NCBI GenBank assembly: GCA_021229015.1
Contig: CM037781.1
Location: forward strand, 71,812,903-71,876,902
From: Solen grandis
Taxonomy: Eukaryota > Mollusca > Bivalvia > Adapedonta > Solenidae
Length of the DNA stretch: 64,000 nt
Reading direction: 5' to 3'
In this document: one piece after another, positions 1 to 13,199 of the stretch
Numbering within the stretch: the stretch's first letter is position 1
Layout: each line of letters starts with the position of its first letter
Made by a program: the position numbers and the translations under genes
Notes under the pieces: generated by a model
What the model was told of the DNA's origin: nothing
The model's database searches: none
What the model saw: the letters and a program-made list of their open reading frames with translations, nothing else

Positions 1-1808
1 TACTCAAATATCTCAGTTGGAAACCAAACCCAAACTAATATCTTTTATACCAAAGGTGTGATGAAAGAACGTGGCTGATCTCTTTGCAGAAATATAAAAC
101 GTTTTTATTTCTCTGTTTTGGGGGTACAATTTAATCGAGGTCGAATGTCACAATATGCACGTGCAAGTGGCTCCTAATTAATGCAGCGTTTGGCATGACC
201 TCACCAGGAGATTACAGCTGGTGCAGTTAAATTTAGTGTTTTGATTGTGTTACCAACTATTATTATAAAATTAAATACAGATTAGAGTTTTATATCCATG
301 GGGACCATTTGTGGGAGGTATAGAAAGATACGAAATCTGGAATACGCACGAAGTTATGGTCCATCGTTGCAATTATTTTCTCTTATCTGAGCTATTGCAG
401 AAATTGTTCGCATGGTGTAGGTCAACGTTTTTGGCGTTTTTCTCCGATAATAGACTGTGACATTTAAAGCCCTCATATCTAACTATGATGTATTTGAAGT
501 CGAGATAGGTTTTGTACTCTCTTTTTTTAATTAAAATACACTATATATCCAAGAGGAATGCAAATTAAGATACTATGAATTCGATCTTAAGCTTTGATGA
601 GTGTCGATCAGTCTCATTTTGTTACCAAGATAAAGGATTGGAAAAATATACAATAAAAAGTATGCTAGGATTGATAACGAGTTTGTAATGTTGCCTTGGC
701 ATATGGTTCCTCACTATTGATTCCAGTAGTATCACTTTGTGGTGCAGATTTACTCATGTTTCATTTGAAATAGTTCCCTAGTTCCCGGTTTCATTGATAT
801 TTCTCTATTTTTGAATTCAAATACCGTAATTCTTTAATTTATTTTATTTTAGATAAATATAATGGCATATAGAATAATAATATACGTGATATCAATACCA
901 CGTGCGCCGCTAAGGCGTGCCAATATGCGCTCGAATTCATACCAGATATCATAGTACAAAATATTATTTTAAATATAGGGTAGCAGTTTTGTTGTAGTTA
1001 CAAATGCCATTGAAGATGATCTTTCGTAAATGTGGAGAGAAAAAAAATATATACTTAATTTTGATCTCAATAATTACTACTTAAATTATTATTAGTAATA
1101 GAAGATAAATGAGTTTATCAAATAACTCTATTCATTAATCAGTAGATTGTAACCAAATTCGAAATAAACCTGTATTTTGATAGATCAGTATATATATGTA
1201 CTTGCATTCCAAATATGAACCCAATATATAAAGTCTTTCAAAAGTTGCGTGGAAACAAAATGCCTACGGAGAGACGGACGGACAGTCAGACAGACGGATG
1301 GTTAGAGCCATACCATGATACGCCATTCTACGGGCGCATAGAAATGAAAAAAAAGAGAAAGAAACTGGTCATTGGTTATAGCAATGCGTTTATAAAGCAT
1401 AGCTTATGGACATTTAATATATTGATTAACAGAACTCAAGTATCAAGATTTAGTACCTCTTCTAGGCAAAGAATGAATCTATTCAGCAATATAAAGAGTA
1501 TACATCCAGAGTGGCTGTAATGTTAATATCCGCTACACTTACAGAGATGTTCATGCAAACATAATCAAAGATGCACAGGCTGCAAACGTGGCAAGTTAAA
1601 GTATAACATCCCACAAGATAATGCTCTAGCTAAATGTAACAAAAGCGAAGCTCCACGTACATGCAATGAAATATGAGATGACGGAGTATAGGCACCAGGG
1701 AAGGGAAAGATATATATCTGATAATCTGTTAGTTTGCAGGCCAGTATCTCGTACGTAATATTGTCACCAACTTCTCTCTTCACGACTTCTGTGACGGAAT
1801 CACAAATC
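1..1808. other. AT-rich sequence without a recognised gene
   Basis: No exon or protein family could be recognised on either strand. A repeat-end-like stretch with GACGGACGGACAG lies near 1273-1300. Confidence 0.5.
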
Positions 1809-1810
1809 AC

Positions 1811-1849
<39 letters not shown>

Positions 1850-1869
1850 TATTATTATTATTATTATTA

Positions 1870-1916
<47 letters not shown>

Positions 1917-1935
1917 ATAATAAGAATTATTATTA
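1809..1935. repeat. Compound trinucleotide microsatellite (CAT)n(TTA)n
   Basis: About 40 bp of CAT repeats followed by about 70 bp of TTA repeats. The apparent poly-Met and poly-Ile reading frames across it are artefacts. Confidence 0.95.
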
Positions 1936-2129
1936 TTATATATAAAAAAAGTACCAGCATAAATATTTTAATGAGCTCATTTGACGCCCGACTCCAAAAT
2001 TAAGTTAATGAGTTTTGTGCACTTAAATATATTCATCTAAATATTTGGAGGCAGGTATATGATCTACACAACATAGTGATATCTTAATCTGCTTTAAATC
2101 TGAAGTCAGTCAGGCATAATACTATATCA

Positions 2130-2265
2130 GAACTCCTTGTCATAAGGCTAGACCCATCAATGTTGTAACATATGCACTGAGCGCAACGCAGATTTGCTAT
2201 ACCATAAATATTTAAACGACATACTCCTCCAGGATCAAACCCATGTTCCTCTACCCACACAGTCA
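2130..2265 (-). mobile_element. Degenerate SINE head fragment (second family)
   Basis: On the - strand GGGTTTGATCCTGG is followed by GGTATAGCAAATCTGC and TTGCGCTCAG, the same order as in the complete copy at 9264-9567. Confidence 0.4.
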
Positions 2266-2998
2266 CAGAGACCGATCTTGCTACATTTTATCATAAACAA
2301 GTGGAATATCAGAAGATACGTCTGACTCATCAGTTTCTTGCAGGCCGATATTTTCCCGGGAATTTCATAACTATGATACCATGAGTCGCCATAAGGAAAA
2401 GTTAAAAAGATTAAAATATTTTATTACATTCAGACAACAAAAAAAGAACCAATATCAAATATCAATTAATTTGTTTTCTCCATTACTGTATCCGGTAACA
2501 TCTGAAACCTTGCACACATTTGCAAGAAGTCATAGCTGATATACGTTTATAGCTGATATATATCTGATATATTATTTAACTTATACATTATATATGACAT
2601 ATGATTCATCACATAAAATGTATGATCTGTTTCCGTTATCGTTTAGTTTTGCCATTACGTTAATGGGTTTTATTTAGAAATAATAATCTGAGGCCGATTT
2701 ATGTGAATATTGATCCACTGGTTTCCATAGCAATATTCGCTTTTTATATTCTACTTAAACACCATATAAGACAAAAATATTTTGCAAAATATAAGAACAT
2801 TTATTAAACTAATTTGCTATTGCTCAAACTACAAAACTTATATCACCAGATTTAAACACATTATAAATAGTTAAAAAGAAACGTGTAACTGAAACAATTG
2901 AGAAATGACAGCGTCTGAACACCTTGATTTAAACACGGCAAGTACTCAACACAATTATTTGTATTCTGGCACGGTATTTATTTCTAACCGAAATGGTT

Positions 2999-3240
2999 TT
3001 AACCCTTTCCCTCATAGAGGAAACCATGAAAAGACCTATGCGAACAGCATAAAACCAGATCAGCCTGCGAGTTTCTCGCAGGCTGATCAGGTTTTATGCT
3101 GTTCGCTGCTCCTTAGTGGTCTGGAAATGAGGATTTTGTAATTAAATTTGGTAAGGTTTAACTGTGGTTTTCTGCAGATCAGGCTTTATGTGGTACCTAT
3201 TGAGTGCGTCAAAATGAGTCTATATGAGGGAAAGGGTTAA
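2999..3240. mobile_element. TTAA-flanked MITE, copy 1 (piggyBac-like non-autonomous)
   Basis: Body of 234 bp (3003-3236) with inverted ends CCCTTTCCCTCATA and TATGAGGGAAAGGG, flanked both sides by TTAA (2999-3002, 3237-3240). A near-perfect internal hairpin, CAGCCTGCGAG to CTCGCAGGCTG, lies at about 3060-3088. The TTAA duplication and CCC-type ends suit piggyBac transposases; no coding sequence. Confidence 0.8.
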
Positions 3241-3299
3241 AGTAGTAACACCTTAAATCCTACCAATTACACCATATCAGATAGCGCAATGTTTTCTGC

Positions 3300-3541
3300 T
3301 TAACCCTTTCCCTCATAGAGGAAACCATGAAAAGACCTATGCAAACAGCATAAAACCAGATCAGCCTGCGAGTAACTCGCAGGCTGATCAGGTTTTATGC
3401 TGTTCGCTACTCCTCAGTGGTCTGGAAATGAGGATTTTGTAATTAAATTTGGTAAGGTTTAACTGTGGTTTTCTGCAGATCAGGCTTTATGTGGTACCTA
3501 CTCAGTGCGTCAAAATGAGTCTTTATGAGGGAAAGGGTTAA
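3300..3541. mobile_element. TTAA-flanked MITE, copy 2
   Basis: Same 234-bp body (3304-3537) with TTAA on each side, only 59 bp after copy 1. A few substitutions against copy 1, including one within the right inverted end. Confidence 0.8.
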
Positions 3542-3688
3542 ACAATTTAACGATATATACTTAGACAACGCTGTATTCATCTTTAGACGGATAACTATGC
3601 GAGCTAAAAAGAATGACAAAGATAATTAGATATCAATGTTTCGAAAACTGAATGATATGTAGCCCAGTGCCGTTCTTATTCTCTGATA

Positions 3689-3775
3689 GATATAAATACA
3701 TATATTAACATCAAATAAATACATATATTAACATCAAATAAATACATATATCAACATCAAATAAATACATATATA
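3689..3775. repeat. 24-bp tandem repeat, about 3.5 units
   Basis: Unit ATAAATACATATATTAACATCA repeated with few changes up to the start of the SINE at 3777. Confidence 0.75.
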
Positions 3776-3776
3776 A

Positions 3777-4035
3777 GGAGCCTCCGTGGCCAAGAGGGTA
3801 AAGTCGCTGACTTTAACACTCACTCAGCCCCTCACCGCGTGGGTTCGATTCCCGGCATGGTCATTTGGTTTTACATATGAGGAAGCCTTCCAGCTGGCTT
3901 GCGGTAAATCGGGGGTTCTACTCGATGCATCTGTGTACTCGGGGACTTCCTCCACCTGAAATTAGCTGGACATCGCTGTATGGCTGAAATACTGTCGCAG
4001 GGAAGGTAAACTCAAAAATAATTCAATCAATCATA
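3777..4035 (+). mobile_element. tRNA-derived SINE (MetaSINE-like), copy 1
   Basis: The 5' end is tRNA-like: A box around TGGCCAAGAGGGTA and B box GGGTTCGATTCCC at 3840. A central part (GAGGAAGCCTTCCAGCTGGC) and a tail ending GGTAAACTC follow, shared with the copy at 26636. No clear target duplication was seen. Confidence 0.7.
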
Positions 4036-6705
4036 ACAAAAAGATTAATAAGATAATAAATATAATAAAAAATATCATCATTCTGCAAAACTTTTCATAA
4101 ATTGTAAGAAGTAAACATAAATCACGCTTATGCAGACAGAAAAGCAAATTTACAGGGACGACAAATTATGTATTTTTTCTTTAGATATTGTTCAACATAA
4201 ATTACGACTAAAGCAGTCTAGTATACTATATATAAACACAGCGTTTGAAATATGTGTTCTTTCTATGTGAATCTGTTTGTTTGGTGAAATTGGCGGTTCA
4301 TTCCGGGAAATCTTCCAAGTAATGTCAAGGTTGTTTACGATCCCAAGGGAATATGCTTTCTTGGAAACGCTACTAACCTCTCTTGATAAATCATTACAGT
4401 GTTTCTTTTGGTATCTAGATGTTTTCTCATCAAAGAAAAAAACAACGCTGAGGACGTTGATTTTATTTCTGCTTCAAAGAGATTTTCAAACATCTGAAAG
4501 TGTTTTTGCTGTTGCCACAATTTGAAACACTTATTCTTTCTTTGTTTTATAAATACCTCCAGTACTGTCTATGTGGTGCAATTAAGCTCGATTCGATCAT
4601 TAAATGAAGGCAAACTTTTAATTTCAGCTCAATCAAGATGGCGTTCTGGTCTTATTTCAAACAAGTTCTAATCCCTAAAATATTGATATTAGCTGCGCTA
4701 TGTGGTTTATCAATGGTTTCACATATATAATACTTGAAGATCCATTCCTTATTGTTTATGTTTATTGCGTGCTTTGATCTTTCATGATAAAGACTATTGC
4801 GCAATATTTGCAATTATCTGCCATCCCAATGTCAGATCAGATTTTAATCCAAAGTTATGACACCGTAGCCCGTTATGAAATGCAATGGATCACGTGAACT
4901 GTTCAGAAGCATATTTTCAGCGTAGGTTCGTAATGTTCTTCTTAAAAGTGCAATCCTTCAGGCAAAACTGGTTAGGATTTCACCATCTGGTGACCCTACG
5001 TACACTGTCATGATTTGGGATCCGAGGGTTGTGGGTTCGAATCCTTTAGGGGCAATCGTTTTTCTCTGACGCAAATTACTGGTCTTACCCAACGACGCTA
5101 TAAATACTGACAATGTTAATGCTTCACCAAGCGCGCAGATTTGCATTCGATTTAGATAGTACTTCTAAATATCTACAAACTCGCTTACAATCCAATATGC
5201 TATCTTAAAGAGGGTAATTTTATCATTCCCCTTAAAAAGGAAGGACGTTAGTTTAGTTGCTGTTGTTGTTGTTTCTGAAATCAGAAAACACATATTCTTG
5301 GCGATAACACTGTTCTTTTCACCGAATGCTATTTACAAGTAATGCAGTTTTATGTAGTATCACATTGTGAGATCACTTCGAAAAAAAGAAACAAATGAAC
5401 TCTATTTTTTATTTAGTTTCCATTCTGTTCATTCCATTCCAGTGTGCAAGTCCAATGCTCTAACCACTGAGCCAAAGAGTCGACTCCCTGACGCAGTTGT
5501 CAGAGATTGCATTTATACCTGTGACGACGCATCTTCACACTGTCTTGTAATAACAGCAAACCTTATAGTTTGCACGTTTCATCGTATCAAGACAATGTGG
5601 ATATGATTTATTTATATTTTGATATACGACGTATAATTACAGATAGCCGAATGAATTATTAATATTATTAATACACATATTTACATTTGTTTAAAGAGAA
5701 GAAAGAGAAATCAAAGCGCTGAAGGCACTGAAGTTGTGTGTGTCTCAAATGAAAAAGTGCTTGAAGAGCTGCAAGTCGATCACCAATAATTAAATTTACT
5801 TTGATAAACAAAAAAATGAATGAGGCATTCCTGTTCTCTCAGTGCTATCAGAGCTTTGATTTGTATTCATGCAGTACCTTATCTACAACAGTTTCTATTT
5901 ATAGATTGATGTAATTATGCAAATTTTCTGCACATGTCAGGGGCTCCACACTCATTTCTGATGGTAGATATACAGGTTTCGGTCATTCTTAGTGCAAGAA
6001 ATAACCTTTGGAGATATCTGAGGTCGATAGATTGATGTAATTTTTAATATGTTACAATGATTTGTTTTGGACTTCACATGGGTTTATGTAACAGCCTAAA
6101 ATGAACGAACGCTGCATATTTACTAGTGTCAAATTAATTTGCGAGCCACCTTTGCATCGAAACAAACTATATTCGTGCGCATGGTAAAGTGATTACGTGA
6201 TAAAAAGTTACATCATTCGATTGCAGTTACAACAGCATAGAAAAATTAGTCCTATAACGTTTTTATGAAACAGGCGATTTTTTTGTAGCCTGTAAGTATT
6301 TATTTTTGACACAGCCTTGATTTTCAGCATTTTGCTTCATTCTAGTATACTTACGTTGTAGAGATATATACAATTGTTCGATCATATTTACACTATTGAG
6401 AGGTTATTCGATTTTAAATCTAGGAGAACCTGGGTTGAAACGTAGTACTATAGTTGGTGTGACTGACGTCACAAACAGCTATAAATATGTGAATGATTCT
6501 TATTACGCTTGTCCTATGATAACTATTTGAATTTCAAATCAGTCCATTTGGTAGTTATGTTTGTGCCGCGAGTGTTTTTACGTACAAGAATACATTACAA
6601 TTTATAAGAACTGGGGCATAATACGAGATTGCGTCGATGTCTAAACCTCAGACCATTATTCTAACAATATCAGTTATGATACAAATAAATGAACAAAAAT
6701 AAACA
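4036..6705. other. Intergenic sequence with tRNA-like fragments
   Basis: No gene recognised. 4970-5065 (+) contains GGTTCGAATCC followed by TTTAGGGGCAATCG, a repeat head also seen on the - strand at about 55690-55730. About 5455-5495 (-) reads TTTGGCTCAGTGGTTAGAGC, a tRNA-like A box without a clear B box. Confidence 0.45.
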
Positions 6706-6716
6706 AGAAATGTCTT

Positions 6717-7997
6717 AAAACAAGAGGGCCATAATGGCCCTAGATCGCTCACCAGAGTACATCATCTTATATAAACGATTCAAGACGTTTCTATAAGGAA
6801 ACTACATGACCCCCTATGGTCCTCATTTTTTGAGGGATCAACTTCATTTTAGTAATTATAGTATTAGACATTCATGAGGTGACTTTGTATGCAAAATGAA
6901 ATCAAATTCTGGCCATTGGACTCACAGAAGAAGAAATTTGAAATTTTCTATATAGAGTATATAAGGAAAATAGCTGACATTCTATGGGCCCCATTTTTCA
7001 AGGGATCAACTTTATTTCCGCAGTCATGGAAGTCATTTATTTGGTGACCATTTCTGCAAAATAAAATTAAATTCTGACTATTGGCTTTACAAGATAATTT
7101 TGAAAATTTCTATAAAAAGTTAAAGGAGAATAGCTGACCCCCTAGGTGCCTTATTTTTCAAGGGATAAATTTAATTTTAGAAATTATGGTAGACATTCAT
7201 AAGGTGAACATTTCTGCAAATTGAAATTGAGTTTTGACCACTAGTTTCATAGAAGAAGAATTTTAATTTTTTTCTATACAGAATATATAAGGAATATAGC
7301 TGACCCTCTAGGGGCCTCACTTTTCAAGGGATCAACTTCATTTTAGCAATTATAGTACTAGACATTCATGAGGTGACCATTTGTGCTGAATGAAAACAAT
7401 TTCTGACCATTAACGTCATAGAAGAAGAATTTTGGAATTTTCTATATAGAGTATATAAGGAAATTATCTGACCCCCTAGGGGCCTTATTTTTCAAGGGAT
7501 AATTTTTATTTTAGCAATTATGGTAGACCATTTGGGTCCAAGAAAATTAATTTCTGACCATTAGCTTCACAGAAGAAGAATTTTGAAATTTTCAATATTG
7601 AGTATATTAGGAAAGTTGCCAACCCTTTAGGGGCCTCATTTTTCAGCGGATCATCTTTATATCAAAGATTATGGTAGACTTTTATTAGGTGACTATTTGT
7701 GCCAAAAGAAATTAAAGTCCGACCATTGGTTTCTGAGAAGATGATTTTTAAAGTTTTCATATTTTTTTCTTTCCTTTGACATGGCAACCAGAGTTCTACA
7801 TGGATCAAGTTTATTTCAGCAATTTTTATGAAGGTTCAACCAAGGATCATCCCTGTTAAGTTTAATCAAATTCTGTTCAGCGGTTTCAGAGGTGATGTTG
7901 TTTAAAGCAAATTGATGACGTAGCACGACGACGGACGACGGGCGCAGGGTGATCCTAACAGCTAACCTTGAGCACGTTGTGCTTTCAGGTGTGCTAA
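6717..7997. mobile_element. 1.3-kb repeat element with about six internal units of 165 bp
   Basis: Starts ACAAGAGGGCCATAATGGCC and ends with GTGCTTTCAGGTGTGCTA. Between them a unit beginning like GACCCCCTAGGGGCCTCA recurs near 6808, 6973, 7135, 7302, 7468 and 7620. No coding frame. I recall such ends as common in bivalve genomes; the class is unknown to me. Confidence 0.7.
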
Positions 7998-8214
7998 AAA
8001 GATATTCGGCGTAAGAAAAAAAAACAAAGAATGTAAAAGTGTTACAATATAATATTTCAATATGATAATGCTGGCAAGTTTTAAATAGTATGTGGTTTTA
8101 AAATAATGCTTTAAACGTATGTGTCGCTAAATTTAAGGGATGTAATATACTAACAAGTGAAAAGAGAAAGAAAATGATAAAAATGTAATATACGCGAAAC
8201 ATTAAAAAGTTCAT

Positions 8215-8290
8215 TCAGTGGGATTCGATCTTAGTGCCCTTAGTTCAGCAGACGAGCACTTAACCATCTGCGCAAACGTAGGCTGATGCT
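8215..8290 (-). repeat. tRNA-like SINE head fragment
   Basis: Reverse complement has CAGATGGTTAAGTGCTCG (A-box-like) and AGATCGAATCCC (B box), about 40 bases apart. It is not a convincing functional tRNA because a matching acceptor stem is not evident. Confidence 0.4.
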
Positions 8291-8667
8291 ATTATAACGT
8301 GTCCGAGATGTCTGAACATCTATATATGTGAAACTAAATTTTCCTTGTGACTCTCTTGGTCGTATGATAAGATAAATCAAAGTTAAGCTATGAAATATAT
8401 ATACAAGGCCTATTTTTAAAAATGATTGTTACAAGAAATTATTTTCCCAAATAATTAACATTTAATTAATCCAAGAATCAGAGATAGAAAGCAACCCTAA
8501 CTAATACTGAAATTATAACTGGTCCTAAAAGACATTCGTCACGTCAGTCCCAACTTGTAGCATGTACTATATTTCCAACTTTGAGCTTCAACTTATAAAT
8601 GTATAAAATTATCTTTAACCTTAAATCCTACCAATTACACCATATCAGATAGCGCAATGTTTTCTGC

Positions 8668-8909
8668 TTAACCCTTTCCCTCATAGAGGAAACCATGAAA
8701 AGACCTATGCAAACAACATAAAACCAGATCAGCCTGCGAGTAACTCGCAGGCTGATCAGGTTTTATGCTGTTCGCTGCTCCTTAGTGGTCTGGAAATGAG
8801 GATTTTGTAATTAAATTTGGTAAGGTTTAACTGTGGTTTTCTGCAGATCAGGCTTTATGTGGTACCTATTGAGTGCGTCAAAATGAGTCTATATGAGGGA
8901 AAGGGTTAA
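8668..8909. mobile_element. TTAA-flanked MITE, copy 3
   Basis: Same 234-bp body (8672-8905) and TTAA flanks. Its left flank (about 8620-8667) equals the spacer before copy 2, and its right flank begins with the same AGTAGTAACACC that follows copy 1. So flanking DNA was copied along with the MITE. Confidence 0.8.
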
Positions 8910-9263
8910 AGTAGTAACACCAGCTTAAATACTTAACTTATCGTATTACTCCAACTAATACCCGGTAAGCAGGTTCGCTATTTCAAAAGAAAAGCGCAAT
9001 ACTTTCTGTGGAAGAATATAAGGAACTGTTTTGAAAGAACTGATTTACAATATGTGCCAGCAGATCATTACCATATAAGTCATCTTCGGTGACGACCAGA
9101 ATTATATAGTTTATGAATGACCTATATATTATTACGTCACGAACTAAAATGTGACAGACCGTCAAATTTCTGAGACGCACAAATGTATATATATTTCCAC
9201 TGGGATAAGAATAAATTAAAAGAAGGTTATTCAAGAAAATATAAATATTTAATAATTACCACC

Positions 9264-9567
9264 TTGTTTTGTTTGTCTGTTGGGTTTAACGTACCACCGA
9301 CAGTATTTCAGTCATTTGTCTACTTGAGACAGATATAGTGCTGCCACACTGCAGTATCACGCCGTAGACATGTGGCATGATTCCACAACCAGTCACATTA
9401 TCCTGACACCGGGCCAACCAGTCCTGCAACTACCCTTATATGCTGAGCGCAAAGCAAGGGAGCTATAACAGTACCATTTTTTACGACTTTGGTATGGGGC
9501 CTGGGATCGAACCCAGGACCTCCAGCACCCGAGACGGACGCTCAAACCACTCGGCAACCGGGGACGG
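9264..9567 (-). mobile_element. tRNA-derived SINE, second family, complete copy with target duplication
   Basis: On the - strand a tRNA-like head begins at 9567, with A box TTGCCGAGTGG and B box GGTTCGATCCC. A central block with GTGATACTGCAGTGTGGCAG follows and the tail ends ACGTTAAACCCAACAGAC. An 11-bp duplication TAATTACCACC flanks it (9253-9263 and 9568-9578). Confidence 0.8.
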
Positions 9568-10094
9568 TAATTACCACCATGTAGAAGAAAAAAAAACAAA
9601 AAAACTGCACCATATATCATATAAAAAAATGTAAACAATTACTACAGCACAAACTAAGGCAAAAGACTATAATATAAAAGCCTAAAATCGTTTCACTATA
9701 TAGGGCTCCTGTAAGCTAAATTATTCACTGCGAGTTTTGCGACTTAGAGGAACGAGTCTACTAACAATGTTAACTACATTTTTTTAAAGACTCACAACTA
9801 CTTATTTTTTTAACTTCTTAGTTTTTGTATAAATTTTCAACTGGATATTTCTTAAGTTTAAATAGGTAGATTAAATTGTTATTTGCCAATTGACAATCAA
9901 TGCAGAAAGATATGCACTCTGAAACTCCCATTTTATGATGGTATATCCTAAGATATTTTATGTTAACCAATGAGACGAGTGCTTTTCCGAACTCTTCCGT
10001 TGTTAACCAAGATTTGATTGGTTCAAGAAATAAGTCAATATCCATTTTATACAGCTTACGCCGAAAAGGAAATTCCCATAATTAATAGGTTTCT

Positions 10095-10330
10095 TTGTCC
10101 AACTGACAGTATTTTAGTCAAGTGAGTCCACATACGCTAATGTGCCACCTTATTGTGATATTTTGACGTAGATAAGTGGCATGACACCATATACTGTCAC
10201 ATTAACAAACTGAAAAAAACCCTGAGACATCTAGTCCTGGAACTACCATTATCCTGAGCTCCAAGCAATGTAGCTATACCAGTATCAATTTAATGACTTT
10301 GGTATATCCCGAATCTAATACTGTGCACGG
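10095..10330 (-). mobile_element. Degenerate copy of the second SINE family
   Basis: Follows the order of 9264-9567 (ACTGACAGTATTTTAGTCA, then GTGGCATGACACC, then ACTTTGGTATA), but with many substitutions and a decayed tRNA head. Confidence 0.55.
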
Positions 10331-12403
10331 AAATCAAAATAAGTATAAAAGTAAAAATTAATTTAACAGGTCACTTAGGATTTTGCGAATTTCTGACAAT
10401 GCAAGCACTCAAAATCCTTTTGCCGTAAGTCTCATTTGAAGACATATTATGAAGTAAAAGGTCTTCCAATATGTTCTTAAACCAACATTCTAAGGCAATG
10501 ACCTGTAGTAGACTGCTGCAGTCCCGATCACATATTTAAGAGAAATATTTTCACGTCTGTTATAGAATGTTCGTACTGGTTTTAAAATTTGATTTTTTTA
10601 AACAGCTAATGAGAAATATAGCAAAAAATCCAGTTTAAAACACTCTTATATGAAAGACACATTCCATCGTGCCCTGAAGGTAATTGAACCCGCATTCTTA
10701 TATTGCCTTGCCAGAACACTTATTGCGTCAGCATATATTTCTTCCTATATTTCTCATTTTCTATTTCGTACATCAAATATATGTTTAGATTCAATTGTTT
10801 ATTTTAGAATTATTCATGAAGTTTTGAGAATTCTCATCCCTTGAATATTAAATATAAAAATATAAACGATTTCTATCAAAGTACTTATAACAAATATTAT
10901 ATTTGCAGGCGTTTTATTATATATTACACTTTAGACTTTTAAATCATATTATTATATTCCCAAAGGAAAAATGAAGACTCGAGTGTCTCATTAATACATT
11001 AATTAAATGCTATAAATGAAGACAAAAGTATTCATTTTGTATCGATTACAAAACAAATAACGTGGACGAAAACAACTCCGGGAGAAACCAGAAACCTGTG
11101 TATGTAAAGAGGCAACCATACCTCTGTATGTACGTGACTGAGAATCGATCTTGGTTTGCATTGGCTAATTGAAATATTTTACCACTTAACAATTCGGTTC
11201 GAATCCCACCAACTTTACTAAGCGATAAGTAATACTTTATATGTAGGACCTAATTTTGTAAAAGTTGTTTCTCTGATAAAAATTCCCAAATAGTTCCTTT
11301 TTTACAAATATTTTTAGATATTAAGGTATGAAAACGTAGTAAAACAGAAATGTTTTTTTTTTTCTATTTATATAAGTCTTACCTAGTACTAAGTATTGTT
11401 GGTGAAATTTGATCCTCCGATAACCATGAATGGCGAGTAAAAACGGAATTCAGACAGTTAAAGTGGTAAAGACATCATTGTTAATGATAAACTTTTACTA
11501 GCAACCTGTTTCTCATGCATAATTTAAGTATGAATATTACTTTTTTTCTTAAATAGAATTTCCAGACTTTCACATATATTTGTATAAAAAATGCGCTGAA
11601 AACGGAAATGGAAAAAAAATGATAGGTCACCGTGGTACGTTTGTACATCCATGGTAACAGATTTTAATAAATACCTAAACTATGTATCTCTCGATAAAAG
11701 AAGAAAAAAGAAATAAAAAAAATCTACAAATAGAAGTCACATTTACTAACAGTTAACTCAAGACAGTTTAATCGTCTGAATGAATGGTAAAGATATCCTC
11801 AGGTACTTCATTTTTACATAAATGGAAATAAAACCCTTAGGCATTTTGGGGAAAGTGAGAAAAAATAGCTTAATTCTTTCTTTTTTTTTTTCTTTTTTTT
11901 TTCAAATTTTTACATAAAATCCCTCAATAGATTTTTTTTTTATTTCATTTTCCTTGTAAATATTTTTTAATTGGATGTTTGGTCAAAACAATGAAAAAAT
12001 GTATAAGTCACCGAGTTAATCTAAGAGCTACTAAGCTGTTTCTATGCATGGTAATTGTATAATGCTAAACAAGAAAGCAAAGTTAAAAATCTGTCAAACA
12101 TTCTTAATTCATTTCAAATAAAATAAACTATTTGATAAGAACGTAATTAATACAAAAGACGTCTTTTACTGGCGAAACACCCCTTATTGTAGTTGTGCTA
12201 ACATTATATCTTATATTCGAAAATTTGGAGTATCCAAAATACTTTACACTTCACATGTCCGAAACATTGTGATGGTAAACTATAGCATATGCCATTAATA
12301 CTTTATACATAAGTAACAACCTGGAAGCTTAATACATAGTGTGTGTGTCTTTTTCAAATAGAACCTTACAATCAGTACAACTATTTGTTTGTTTCTTTTT
12401 TGT
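10331..12403. other. AT-rich sequence without a recognised gene
   Basis: Only low-complexity runs (T tracts near 11880-11940) and a B-box-like CGGTTCGAATCCC at about 11193 were seen. Confidence 0.5.
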
Positions 12404-12497
12404 TTGTTTGTTTATTGGGTTAATGAACCGCTGACAGTATAACAGTTATTTCCTACATGAGACATTTATAGTGCTGCCACGCTGCAGTATCACGCCG
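12404..12497 (-). mobile_element. Second SINE family, tail half, cut by the assembly gap
   Basis: GCTGCCACGCTGCAGTATCA just before the N run equals the central block of 9264-9567. The remainder, including the tRNA head, falls in or beyond the gap. Confidence 0.65.
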
Positions 12498-12597
12498 NNN
12501 NNNNNNNNNNNNNNNNNNNNNNNNNNNNNNNNNNNNNNNNNNNNNNNNNNNNNNNNNNNNNNNNNNNNNNNNNNNNNNNNNNNNNNNNNNNNNNNNN
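12498..12597. other. Assembly gap (100 N)
   Basis: Exactly 100 N, the usual placeholder for a gap of unknown size. It falls inside a SINE copy. Confidence 0.98.
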
Positions 12598-13199
12598 ATA
12601 GTTTTATCTATGTTTGTTGGTCATCTAAAATCAAGGACAATGTATAAAATGAAGAGGAGTCAAAATATGGCATTTCACGATTATTAAAAAAGAAAAACAA
12701 TCATATCTTCTTCCTACATTTAAACTTTCAGTTGTTTGATTTTTGTTGTTTGTCATTTTTGTTGTTTTTGTTCTTGTTTTATATGAACCTCATTTCAATC
12801 ATATAGAATGATTCATAAACACCATGTATTGTCTGTGCTTTGTGTTACTCTTATTACACTTGGTTTCCTATGAAAGCTTTGATAGTTATATATGCTCAAT
12901 GTGCATAGGGCTATACAACCATTGCGAAAAACCAATTTACAGGTTTACAATTTACGAAAAACAGTATTAAATCAAGGGTTAATTTACATGTAATCCATAT
13001 GAGTGCAAATACGTGTGGTATAACTGTACTTATTACGAATGTGCAGAACATTTGAGAAAAGCATTGCTTGACTAGATACAAGATTCATGACTGCGCTTAT
13101 TTTGGACTAAACATACCTTGAACATAACACGATATTGTAGATATTCTAATGCAACAGGATTTGTGGTGCCTAGTTTTTGACAAACGCATTCTCTTGTAT
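12598..13199. other. Sequence after the gap without a recognised gene
   Basis: No exon-like frame or repeat family recognised. Confidence 0.45.

Noticed and set aside
1565..2003. Reading frames of poly-Met, poly-Ile on both strands
   Set aside because: They are translations of a (CAT)n(TTA)n microsatellite.
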